This document shows positions 9,236 to 16,666 of a stretch of 64,000 nucleotides of DNA, in pieces; position 1 is the stretch's first letter, and each line of letters starts with the position of its first letter. Below the pieces are notes generated by a model, which did no database searches, was not told the origin of the DNA, and saw nothing but the letters and a program-made list of their open reading frames with translations. Origin of the DNA: CAYNNP01 sp964398215 (GTDB lineage: Bacteria > Planctomycetota > Planctomycetia > Pirellulales > Pirellulaceae); contig CAYNNP010000003.1 in NCBI GenBank assembly GCA_964398215.1, positions 1 to 64,000 on the forward strand. The letters are read 5' to 3'. The position numbers and the translations under genes are program-made.

Positions 9236-9335
9236 NNNNNNNNNNNNNNNNNNNNNNNNNNNNNNNNNNNNNNNNNNNNNNNNNNNNNNNNNNNNNNNNN
9301 NNNNNNNNNNNNNNNNNNNNNNNNNNNNNNNNNNN
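9236..9335. other. 100-N assembly gap
   Basis: Exactly 100 N bases, the usual placeholder for a gap of unknown length. The flanks encode parts of two different minus-strand proteins: a DUF1585 C-terminus on the left and an ECF sigma-factor N-terminus on the right. The missing sequence must hold the rest of both, at least about 2 kb if they are truly adjacent. GGCCG stands at both edges. Confidence 0.95.
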
Positions 9336-9593
9336 GGCCGGTGTGCCGTTGAAGACCGGAACCCGAGCCTCTTGGCGTCGCCATTCCAAAACGCAGAAAC
9401 GAGCAATTTTCATTGCCCATGCGCCAAAGTTCGTGCCTTGTTGGAACTGGTCAAACTTGCGCCACATCACAGCGGAGGTCTCTTGCATCAGGTCATCCGC
9501 CGCCACCCGATCATGAGTCAACGAGAGAATGAATCCATACAAACGTGGCTGAATGCCAACCAGCAATCGGGTAAATTTCTCGCCCTGGTCCAA
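9336..9593 (-). CDS. ECF-type RNA polymerase sigma factor, N-terminal part
   Basis: The visible 86 residues hold sigma-70 region 2: FTRLLVGIQPRLYGFILSL, then DDLMQETSAVMWRKFDQF (the core-binding and -10 helix) and NFGAWAMKIARFCVLEWRR. This is the form of the planctomycete ECF families. Region 4 is lost in the gap at 9236-9335. The start is a TTG at 9591-9593: the frame has no ATG before a stop codon, and GAGGA lies seven bases upstream. Such factors direct RNA polymerase to stress or envelope regulons. No anti-sigma partner is visible because of the gap. Confidence 0.85.
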
Positions 9594-9932
9594 AACAAAT
9601 TCCTCGTCGATGTTGCGATTCTTAGGAGTTCATAATAGGGAAATGACTTGCGAGTCGAATTTGTAAACCAGGATTCGCGTAATTTCCTGAATTGCCAGAA
9701 ATTGCAGATGCCTAGTCCGTAATTTTCCCGCCACAGCCGTCGCTCAAGGGACCGGCTCGGGGTTTTCTTCGAGTCGATAAGCCGAGCCAAACCAATGTCC
9801 TCTCATTCTACTTTCGCCTAATCGCAGTGGTGAGTGAGCCCATTGACAGCGAACACACAGATTTAACCATCGCCTGCAATCGAGCTCCTGTTCGTGTACG
9901 ATTCAGGGTGTCTCAATTTTTGGAAAAGTGCG
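9594..9932. other. Divergent intergenic region
   Basis: 339 bases between the sigma-factor start (minus) and the endonuclease-family start (plus), so promoters of both should lie here. A 7-base stem, GGCTCGG at 9754-9760 and CCGAGCC at 9782-9788, is the only clear structure, and no T-run follows it. A 90-residue open frame on the minus strand overlaps the sigma gene out of phase and has no protein-like features. Confidence 0.5.
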
Positions 9933-10757
9933 ATGTATTTGAAGTTGCTGTCTGCGGTTGCGATCGTTCTTGGTGCCTGTCAGTGTGTGTACGCTGACGA
10001 GCCTTTGCCCGTGCAACTACGAGTTTTGACGTACAACATTCATCATGGTGAAGGCGTCGATCGTGAGCTTGATTTGGATCGGATCGCCAGCGTGATTCGG
10101 TCGGTCAAACCAGACATCGTTGCTTTGCAGGAAGTGGATCATACCGCCAAACGCTCTCAAAAAGTTGATCAGCCAACAACCTTGGCGCGCATGACAAAGA
10201 TGAATGTGGCGTTTGGCGCCAACATTCAGCTTCAAGGTGGTCACTATGGCAATGCTGTGCTGTCAAGATTTCCGATCGCGTCGCATCGCAACCATCTCTT
10301 GCCGAACACCGACAACGGCGAACAACGTGGCGTCTTGATCGCTGATGTCTTGGTTCCTGAATTGGCCGATCCGCTCAGGGTACTGGCAACACATTTTGAT
10401 CATCGAAAGAACGATATCCAGCGCGTGCAGTCAACTAAGTTTCTGAACGTTCTGGTTCGCAGACAAACTGGACCCGCGATCTTGATGGGCGACATGAACG
10501 ATGTGATCGGAAGCCCTACGATCAAGCTACTTGATTCGCATTGGCAACGCACAAATCAAGATGAGATGCCTTCGGTTCCCGTCAGCAAACCACAGCGCCA
10601 AATCGACTTCGTTTTTGTTCGCCCTCAATCGCAATGGTCAGTTGTCCAAACCAAAGTTTTGGACGAAGCCGTTGCATCTGACCACAGAGCAGTCTTTAGC
10701 GAACTGGTGCTACGCGCCGACGGCCACAAGCAATTACCGCCAAAATCCAAACGGTAG
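9933..10757 (+). CDS. Secreted endonuclease/exonuclease/phosphatase family protein
   Basis: Exported 274-residue member of the EEP (DNase I-like) superfamily. A signal peptide spans about residues 1-22 (MYLKLLSAVAIVLGAC...YA). The metal-dependent active site motifs are present in order: TYNIHHGEG, ALQEVD with the metal-binding Glu, VLSRFP, ATHFDH, MGDMND, IDFVFV and SDHRAVF with the catalytic Asp-His pair. Members cleave phosphodiesters or phosphomonoesters in nucleic acids, lipids or sugars; the substrate here is unknown. The ATG at 9933 is preferred over one 39 bases upstream because it starts the signal peptide directly. Its 3' end overlaps the convergent gene by 24 bases. Confidence 0.88.
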   Translation: MYLKLLSAVAIVLGACQCVYADEPLPVQLRVLTYNIHHGEGVDRELDLDRIASVIRSVKPDIVALQEVDHTAKRSQKVDQPTTLARMTKMNVAFGANIQLQGGHYGNAVLSRFPIASHRNHLLPNTDNGEQRGVLIADVLVPELADPLRVLATHFDHRKNDIQRVQSTKFLNVLVRRQTGPAILMGDMNDVIGSPTIKLLDSHWQRTNQDEMPSVPVSKPQRQIDFVFVRPQSQWSVVQTKVLDEAVASDHRAVFSELVLRADGHKQLPPKSKR

Positions 10758-11579
10758 TCGAGCGATTCCAGAAGCGTTACTCGCTGGCGGTAGGGGCTGC
10801 CCAATCCCGCTGTTGGTTGGATACAAATCGTTGGCACGTAATCCGGCTTGGCCAACCGATCGTCGCGGCGGGTCGCTTGTCATGCGTCCCACCGAAGTCG
10901 ACGCCAGTCGAGGAACACTTGGGACTGTGCTGTTTTGAATGCCAGCGACGGCCGAGTTTGTTCCAAAACCGTTGTTTGGTAGTACACCGCTGCGCGAGCC
11001 AATCGGATCGACCGCGGCGGTACTAGGCAGCGGTTGCAGTCGAGCAGCGATAGCGTTATTTGCAACGTTTGGATCTGGCCTTGATGGTGCGACCTTGCCG
11101 ACAAGTTCAAACTGTGTGGTTTCTTTGGGTTCCATCCGCACCAAGCGTTGTGGTACTTCGACAGTCCGTTTTTCGGCAACCCAGTTCGTTTTTGTGTTCG
11201 TGCCTACCGCTTGTGTCGACGGAACCCAGCGTGTTTTTGCTACTTGCCGATACGCGATGGTCGGTTGCCGAAACGGATTCCAACGTCCTTCCAAGTACGA
11301 TTGCCATTCAAGACTAGTAACGGGCCGGTAGACCGTTTGCGTTTGCGGGGCGGTGTCGACAACACGGTGCGGTTTGTAAACCGTTTGTTCCTGCTTTTGA
11401 AGCTTGGTCTCGTAACGAGGTTGATGAACAATCCGTTTGACTTTTCGGTAGACCAGGCCGGTTTGTGGGTCAGTGAAAAAACCACCCTGGTCTTGGCCAA
11501 TTGCGTTCGAACAGGCAAGCGCTCCTGTCACGAGAACGATCGCGCCAATAAAACGCTTGAGATCATTCTGAATACCCAT
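10734..11579 (-). CDS. Exported Tyr/Thr/Val-rich repeat protein (YTV-like)
   Basis: Exported protein of 281 residues with no enzymatic motif. Signal peptide: MGIQNDLKRFIGAIVLV, cut near NAIGQ. Residues about 35-165 carry a loose repeat of short segments such as QTVYKPHRVVDT, QTVYRPVTS, IAYRQVAKTRWVPS and RTVEVPQRLV, rich in Tyr, Thr, Val, Arg and Pro. The rest is low-complexity Ser/Pro/Asn/Gly. This resembles the YTV-domain proteins reported in the proteinaceous envelope of Rhodopirellula, so a structural wall role is plausible but inferred. The ATG at 11577-11579 follows GAGG with five bases between. Its 3' end overlaps the convergent endonuclease-family gene. Confidence 0.75.
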   Translation of the reverse strand: MGIQNDLKRFIGAIVLVTGALACSNAIGQDQGGFFTDPQTGLVYRKVKRIVHQPRYETKLQKQEQTVYKPHRVVDTAPQTQTVYRPVTSLEWQSYLEGRWNPFRQPTIAYRQVAKTRWVPSTQAVGTNTKTNWVAEKRTVEVPQRLVRMEPKETTQFELVGKVAPSRPDPNVANNAIAARLQPLPSTAAVDPIGSRSGVLPNNGFGTNSAVAGIQNSTVPSVPRLASTSVGRMTSDPPRRSVGQAGLRANDLYPTNSGIGQPLPPASNASGIARLPFGFWR

Positions 11580-11706
11580 GAAGCCCTCGCCATTTAGTTC
11601 TGAACGGTTACAGTGGTGATTCAAGTACGTGAGAGCAATTTTTCTCCCGCTCATACTTCCTCTTTTTCAATTTCGGATTGCCGAAATCTGAAGCTCAGAA
11701 AAACCG

Positions 11707-11952
11707 ATGATTGAGTCCAAATTACTGAACATGCTACGTTGCCCAATCGATAAAACTCCGCTAGCAAATGCTGATGAGGCGTTAGTTCGGTCCGTCAATG
11801 ATCGAATTCAGCAAGGAGAGCTTCGAGACCATGCGGACCAGAAAATCACCGACTTGCTCGAGCATGGCTTGGTGTCTGGACAGAAACGGCTGTATCCCGT
11901 GCGAGGCGGGATCCCAATTCTTGTCGCAGAAGAGTCCATTGATTTGGGATAG
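11707..11952 (+). CDS. Trm112-like protein
   Basis: Small cytoplasmic protein of 81 residues of the Trm112p/YcaR type. The start IESKLLNMLRCPIDKTPL and the end LYPVRGGIPILVAEESI are the two conserved parts of the family. The usual zinc-ribbon CPxC is here CPID, so one metal ligand is missing, as in many bacterial members. Eukaryotic Trm112 activates methyltransferases; bacterial roles are poorly known. It lies divergent from the Tyr/Thr/Val-rich protein and stands alone on the plus strand. Confidence 0.85.
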   Translation: MIESKLLNMLRCPIDKTPLANADEALVRSVNDRIQQGELRDHADQKITDLLEHGLVSGQKRLYPVRGGIPILVAEESIDLG

Positions 11953-12023
11953 TGACCCAAGTTTGCCAGCATTGCCCCGAGCGATCTGTCTGATCATCGG
12001 CAGCGAATGTTTTGCTATCCGGT

Positions 12024-12737
12024 TCAGCCAACGGTTTGCCAAATCCAACGGATTGCAAAAATCAGATAGTACTGCACGACATAAATGGTCAACGGATTCT
12101 GCCCAATCCAATCCAGTGGGACAATCCGCAGCTTCGTTTGCTTGGTGGCACCATAGACCATAAGCGTGGCAGGCAAAACAAACATGCACAGTAGATGGTT
12201 CACGCCATACGGCTCCAGCCTTTCGATCCAAATCGCTCCGGACGACAACAGCAACCCTGATAAAATCGCCGGTAGCAAACCAAACTGTCGAAGCACCATT
12301 CCCTGCGCGACGAAACCGACGACGATGGTGATCGGATAATCCAGCTGCGAGATTTGGTCCAACGGGTAAAGACCAATTGCTAACACCAACACAACAAACC
12401 AACGTCCCGTCAACACAAAGATCCCGTAGCTGATCAGCAAGCTCACCAGGATTTCGACTTTGTCATAAGCTGGCACAAAGACAAGATTGGCCAATAACGC
12501 TGCAACGCCAACTTGCGCCGGACGTTGCCATTGAGTGGTTCGCTCGGGCGACAACCAGTAACCCATCAAGATGCAAAACAGCGGCATACTGAGCCGTGTT
12601 GCAAAACGCACTGGAGAACCAAGCAGCGGCTCGTCAAAAAGAATTCCGGCCACGTGATCGACGATCATCAACACGATCGCAAACCCACGCAAACTATCAA
12701 TCGACGCGATACGATGCGAACTTGCTGGCTGACTCAA
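12024..12737 (-). CDS. Multi-pass membrane acyltransferase (DUF1624/acyltransferase 3-like)
   Basis: Integral membrane protein of 237 residues with about seven or eight helices. The start RIASIDSLRGFAIVLMIVDH with a membrane His matches the DUF1624 / HGSNAT-like family, and WIGQNPLTIYVVQYYLIF near the end is the matching C-terminal motif. Such proteins transfer acyl groups from the cytoplasmic to the periplasmic face onto sugars or lipids. Only three bases separate it from the upstream desaturase gene, so the two form an operon and may act on the same lipid or glycolipid. It is shorter than typical members (about 350 residues). Confidence 0.75.
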   Translation of the reverse strand: MSQPASSHRIASIDSLRGFAIVLMIVDHVAGILFDEPLLGSPVRFATRLSMPLFCILMGYWLSPERTTQWQRPAQVGVAALLANLVFVPAYDKVEILVSLLISYGIFVLTGRWFVVLVLAIGLYPLDQISQLDYPITIVVGFVAQGMVLRQFGLLPAILSGLLLSSGAIWIERLEPYGVNHLLCMFVLPATLMVYGATKQTKLRIVPLDWIGQNPLTIYVVQYYLIFAIRWIWQTVG

Positions 12738-12740
12738 ATC

Positions 12741-13859
12741 CTAAGCCAACGATTCTTCGGCAACACGCTTCCTTGACTCGGCCGCTCGGCGCCACAACCT
12801 TCCGATCTCATGAAACAGACTCTTACCGGTACTTTGATGATAAATCGAATCCTCTGGCAGGCCTTCCACCAATCGCCGATGCGCCTTGCCAAGGTTGTGA
12901 TATGGCAAGCTTGGAAACAGGTGGTGGATAGCATGAAAACGGGTTCCTATCGGTCCCCACATTTCGCTCAACACTGGATAGTTGGGATAGTTCACTGAAT
13001 CAACTAACTGTTCCTCGAAAGTCATCTCACCGCCGTTGTTCGTCCAGCGATGCGCACCTAGCGTCCGCACCTCGTTCAAAACAAGAATCCCAACCGCGAC
13101 CCCATACGCGACCAACCACATTGGATTGAACAGTTCGTGTGTTGTCAGGTAATAGCGAGTGACAAAAACGATGCACCAAAGCCAACAAAAGATCTCTTGC
13201 AGAAGGACGATTCGCATCAATTCGGGCGATGCATCCGTTCGCTCATAAAACGGATCTACAACCATGGTAGAAGCATGCCGGTGAACCAGTTTTCGCGCAC
13301 CGGGAACGACCCAGCAAATTGGACTGATGACTAGAAAGCGAAAGAATGCAAGGAAAGGAATCAGCAGCGCTTGGACGATAAATCCGACGATCATCCAACG
13401 ACTATAGTGACTGAGTGCGACGTACTCACCATCACTTTCGGTCCCATAGTGCTTGCGACGATGGTGATCGACATGCGGGTAGTACAAATACGATGGCACC
13501 AAGAACGGTACGCCGCACAACAAATTCCAAACGATTCGAAATCCCTTGAACTGTCCTTTGGGCAAATGAACCAACTCGTGGATAAACATCAGCGCCCGCA
13601 TGTACAAAACCACGGTCACAAAATACGACACCGCAACCGCAGGAATCATCCACGATGCTTGGGGAAACTTTTCTGGTAAGAACCTGACTAACATGATCGC
13701 ACAGTGCCCACCAATGATGGACAACAGAAAATCCGCCCAATAAATTTTTGGATTCGGTTTCGTCAGATCTCCAATCAAACCGCGAGCTTCTGAAAAAGAA
13801 AACTTGCTCGCAGGGCGATCGTCGCTAGCGTTCGATGCGTCGGTGGTTACAGTTGCCAT
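12741..13859 (-). CDS. Membrane fatty-acid desaturase family protein
   Basis: Integral membrane di-iron enzyme of 372 residues. The three histidine boxes are visible: HELVH at 94-98, HVDHHRRKH at 129-137, and HAIHHLFPSLPYHN at 309-322. An extra His-rich turn (LVHRHAS) lies at about 191-197. About four membrane helices surround the boxes. Family members desaturate or hydroxylate acyl chains, sphingoid bases or carotenoids using O2. It is first in a two-gene minus-strand operon with an acyltransferase three bases downstream, pointing to membrane-lipid modification. The start is the ATG at 13857-13859. Confidence 0.9.
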   Translation of the reverse strand: MATVTTDASNASDDRPASKFSFSEARGLIGDLTKPNPKIYWADFLLSIIGGHCAIMLVRFLPEKFPQASWMIPAVAVSYFVTVVLYMRALMFIHELVHLPKGQFKGFRIVWNLLCGVPFLVPSYLYYPHVDHHRRKHYGTESDGEYVALSHYSRWMIVGFIVQALLIPFLAFFRFLVISPICWVVPGARKLVHRHASTMVVDPFYERTDASPELMRIVLLQEIFCWLWCIVFVTRYYLTTHELFNPMWLVAYGVAVGILVLNEVRTLGAHRWTNNGGEMTFEEQLVDSVNYPNYPVLSEMWGPIGTRFHAIHHLFPSLPYHNLGKAHRRLVEGLPEDSIYHQSTGKSLFHEIGRLWRRAAESRKRVAEESLA

Positions 13860-14107
13860 GATTGGTTAATTTCTCGTGCCATAAATCAACATGTGCGTTT
13901 TACACTTTAGTAACTCACAAAAACAATCCTTGTCCTGAGCGACTTGGAGCCTTTTGAACCGCTGGGCACAAAGGTCAATATGCTTGAGTCAAAAACTCCC
14001 GGCCTCTCCAGACCGCGTGCATTTCTTTATCATAGTCGTCCTGCAAGTGATTTTATGACTTCATCGCGAACATCTGAAGGACAAAAACATTCAACCCAGG
14101 CGATGTT

Positions 14108-15340
14108 GTGCAAGTCGTTGTAATCGGTGCTGGTGCGGCTGGACTGGTAGCTTCTGCGGAATCCGCGAGCCGCGGCACAAAAGTGATTTTGCTGGAAAAG
14201 AACACGAAAACAGGTGTCAAAATTTTGATGTCGGGTGGTACCCGCTGCAATTTGACGCACAACACCGATGCAAAGGGCATTACTGAAGCATTTGGACACG
14301 CGAGGCGGTTTTTGCAGCCCAGTGTCGGTGCGTTTTGCCCAGCCGACGTTGTTCAAATGTTCAATGGTTTGGGAGTTCGCACCAAAGTCGAATCGACTGG
14401 CAAAGTCTTTCCAGTCAGCAATCGGGCTGTTGAAGTCCGAGATGCCCTGCATCGCCAAGCCGTTGAAGCTGGCGTCGATATCCGCCTGCGGAGCGGTGTC
14501 GATTCGCTCAAGCAAAACGAGTCGGGGTCTTGGACGATCAAATCGGGGCCCAACCAAATCGATGCTGACCGGGTCATTGTTACCGCCGGCGGCAGAAGCT
14601 GGCCAGGTTGCGGGACGACCGGTGACGCCTATCAGTGGCTGGCAGAAATTGGGCACACAATTACTCGGACGCGGCCCGCACTGGTGCCCCTGGTCGGCGG
14701 ACATCAATGGACTCAAGAACTCTCGGGGATCACGGTGCCCGACTGTACCGCCAGTGTATTTCCAACTGCCGGAAAACAGAAACCGCTGATTCAGCGCCGC
14801 GCATCGTGGCTGTTCACGCACTTTGGATTCTCGGGTCCTGCCGCCATGGATGTAAGCGGCAAAATGACGGTAGCCGAATCCCTGAAAGATGTTCGTTTGC
14901 AGTTGGACCTGATTCCCCAAATCAGTGAAGCTGAATTTCGCGAGACGCTGTCCAATCGCAGTGGTGATGGTGGACGCAAGAAACTGACCAACATCGTTTC
15001 GCAGTGGTTGCCTTCGCGGTTAGCTGAATCTTTGGTCCAAGAATCTGGCGGCGATCAAAGTCTTGCGGAACTTTCAAAAAGCTCGGCAAACAAATTGATC
15101 CAGGTTACAAAGCAATTGCACTTACCTGTTAACGGCACACGCGGATTTGCGAAAGCAGAAGTCACCGCTGGCGGCGTGAGTCTCAAAGAGGTCGATCCGC
15201 GAACAATGGCCAGCCGCAAAGCAACCAATCTATTTATCGCGGGCGAAGTCTTAGACGTCGACGGATGGATCGGTGGTTACAACTTTCAAGCTGCTTTTAG
15301 CACCGGCCGTGCCGCTGGAATCGCCGCATCGCTCCCCTAG
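14108..15340 (+). CDS. HI0933/BaiN-family flavoprotein
   Basis: FAD-dependent oxidoreductase of 410 residues. The N-terminal dinucleotide motif is VVIGAGAAGLVAS, followed by the family signature KILMSGGTRCNLTH. GGRSWPGCGTTGDAY and the C-terminal GEVLDVDGWIGGYNFQAAFSTG are the other conserved blocks. Some family members reduce steroid or bile-acid double bonds, but most have no known substrate. The start is a GTG: the frame closes at a TGA at 14075-14077, an ATG at 14103 is in another frame, and the FAD motif begins two codons after the GTG. It is divergent from the desaturase operon. Confidence 0.9.
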   Translation: MQVVVIGAGAAGLVASAESASRGTKVILLEKNTKTGVKILMSGGTRCNLTHNTDAKGITEAFGHARRFLQPSVGAFCPADVVQMFNGLGVRTKVESTGKVFPVSNRAVEVRDALHRQAVEAGVDIRLRSGVDSLKQNESGSWTIKSGPNQIDADRVIVTAGGRSWPGCGTTGDAYQWLAEIGHTITRTRPALVPLVGGHQWTQELSGITVPDCTASVFPTAGKQKPLIQRRASWLFTHFGFSGPAAMDVSGKMTVAESLKDVRLQLDLIPQISEAEFRETLSNRSGDGGRKKLTNIVSQWLPSRLAESLVQESGGDQSLAELSKSSANKLIQVTKQLHLPVNGTRGFAKAEVTAGGVSLKEVDPRTMASRKATNLFIAGEVLDVDGWIGGYNFQAAFSTGRAAGIAASLP

Positions 15341-15356
15341 ATGCTGTGACGATTTA

Positions 15357-15902
15357 CTATGCTGAACCCTCCGATTCGAACAGAGGTGAAGACTCGTCTT
15401 GCCGCTTTTTCCGTGGGATGTACAACCAGACTAGGAAGACAACGCCAACTCCTGTCAAGACAACACGCATCGTCGATTGTATTTGCGTCAGCCTTTGTCG
15501 CTTCTCAATTGCATCCCAATCTGCCGTCCAGACAACATGATAAGTTGGTCTCCAATCATTTGGATCTTCTTTCCATTCCCAATGAAACTGGACGGGAGTA
15601 TCCAGCCAGGAAACGTTGACGTCTAATGGCATTCCTCTGTCAAAGTACATGGGACTACCAGTCATCCCCATCCAATCTGGAGACTCTATCCATTCCGACA
15701 AACCTAGAATCTCAATGAGTTGTTCATCTACGATGGGCCTGGAGTCAATTGTTGAACTGGGCCGAGGGGCAGCCATCGAGATTTTCTTGGCCTCAAGCAA
15801 TTTGGTGGCAGAAATTCCATTCGTCGCCGAGAACATCCATGCAACGACTATCGCAGCAACCAAGACGAATGCAAACAGATCTCTAAGTCGGAATTGAATC
15901 AT
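15357..15902 (-). CDS. Uncharacterised membrane protein
   Basis: Protein of 181 residues with two membrane segments. It begins MIQFRLRDLFAFVLVAAIVVAW, the N-terminal FRLRDL-plus-helix form seen in many planctomycete proteins of unknown function. A soluble extracytoplasmic part of about 110 residues follows, with a second helix (VVLTGVGVVFLVWLYI) and a short basic and acidic tail. The ATG at 15900-15902 is chosen because it opens this conserved start. Its stop is 16 bases from the convergent flavoprotein gene. Confidence 0.65.
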   Translation of the reverse strand: MIQFRLRDLFAFVLVAAIVVAWMFSATNGISATKLLEAKKISMAAPRPSSTIDSRPIVDEQLIEILGLSEWIESPDWMGMTGSPMYFDRGMPLDVNVSWLDTPVQFHWEWKEDPNDWRPTYHVVWTADWDAIEKRQRLTQIQSTMRVVLTGVGVVFLVWLYIPRKKRQDESSPLFESEGSA

Positions 15903-15970
15903 GGAATCAACACAACGAATCGCGTTTTGAACGGCCACTGTGAATTGTAAGGGATTCGCAATGGCCCTTT

Positions 15971-16014
15971 AGGGCTTGTTGATTTATTTGCGTGACATAT
16001 TTTTGTGAGCCGTT
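15971..16014. repeat. Remnant of the dispersed palindromic element
   Basis: AGGGCTTGTTGATTT at 15971-15985 is the reverse complement of the right flank of the 1130-1204 palindrome, and ATATTTTTGTGAGCCGTT at 15997-16014 matches its left flank. The GCTAGCGCC stem itself is absent. The two pieces are joined by only 11 bases, which suggests loss or rearrangement of the centre. Confidence 0.6.
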
Positions 16015-16121
16015 TTCAATCTGAGTCGTTTGTAGATTGGCATTCTCGCCTGATCTAAATCGTTTTTAAGTTCAGTCGGGCAGGAGTAGGAAGGAGTGCC
16101 AACCTACTTTGAAAATGATTC

Positions 16122-16256
16122 ACCGTGCTGACGACGCATTGCTGCCGGAACAGCGCAAACGCACTTCATTGTGTCGCCGAGATTGCGCCTCGAATGACCA
16201 TGTTTCTTGCGTTGGAAGTTCTGGCGATTGCTGCGTTTGCTCGGTCCGGCCTACAA
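16122..16256 (+). repeat. Dispersed 140-bp element, copy A, left end degenerate
   Basis: The core from 16145 to 16256 (112 bases) begins CCGGAACAGCGCAAACGC and ends CGTTTGCTCGGTCCGGCCTACAA. It aligns with little or no gapping to cores at 60502-60612 and 57311-57421. The terminal TTGTAGGCC seen in the other two copies is not recognisable on the left here, though GACGACGCATT resembles the inner left segment. It lies just 3' of the DUF2007-type gene. Confidence 0.8.
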
Positions 16257-16278
16257 AAAAACGGTTTGCTTTTGGTTG

Positions 16279-16539
16279 CTATTCCAGCGGTTCTTGTTTT
16301 AGCTCGCTGATAATTTGACGGGCCCTGTCTGCGTCTCTTTCCAACGTTTTGACTTGAACCATGCCGGGTGATTCGGCGCGGAAACCAGCCGTGAACCCTC
16401 CGACCACGGCCGCCTTGATACCTTCGTCGGCAAGCACCGATAGCAGTACCGTTGCACTGCCTTCGTCTGCACGCTCGGCAACCGTGACAAGCTTTTCGTT
16501 ATCTAAGTTTTCGATAGTCTTATCGGGTTCGCTTGTCAT
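16279..16539 (-). CDS. DUF2007-like putative signal-transducing protein
   Basis: Small soluble protein of 86 residues. The pattern LVTVAERADEGSATVLLSVLADEGIKAAVVG, then VQVKTLERDADRARQIISEL, matches the DUF2007 fold, in which a ferredoxin-like alpha/beta unit begins with a strand and a helix about adding or removing. Function is unknown in general. The ATG at 16537-16539 is chosen because the 31 residues upstream in frame are not family-like. The dispersed repeat copy A begins 22 bases after its stop. Confidence 0.75.
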   Translation of the reverse strand: MTSEPDKTIENLDNEKLVTVAERADEGSATVLLSVLADEGIKAAVVGGFTAGFRAESPGMVQVKTLERDADRARQIISELKQEPLE

Positions 16540-16666
16540 GGTTTTTCTTTCGTTGGTGAAGTGGGCGAAGAGCAAGGACATGTGCCATGGGCAATCTTTA
16601 GCTATTCGTTGATACCACAGAATACTTGGCAATTTCGATTCAAATCATCACAACAGGTGGTAAACG

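Larger units (their letters stand above)
15903..16278. other. Repeat-bearing intergenic region
   Basis: 376 bases without a convincing gene, between the start of one minus-strand gene and the stop of another. The left part holds a rearranged remnant of the 1130-1204 element, and the right part holds one copy of the 140-bp dispersed element. Short open frames here (for example 16125-16310) are repeat-derived and are not called. Confidence 0.7.

Noticed and set aside
9147..9593. A single sigma-factor frame running across the 100-N gap
   Set aside because: The sequence left of the gap in that frame is not sigma region 4, while another frame gives a good DUF1585 ending. The apparent continuity is an artefact of N translation.
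9518..9790. 90-residue minus-strand frame upstream of the sigma factor
   Set aside because: It overlaps the sigma gene out of phase, and the sigma frame has a proper Shine-Dalgarno and family motifs.
14030..14920. Long minus-strand open frame of 296 residues opposite the flavoprotein gene
   Set aside because: It lies antisense to a clear flavoprotein with all family motifs and has no protein-like hydrophobic pattern or motif; it is a shadow of codon bias.
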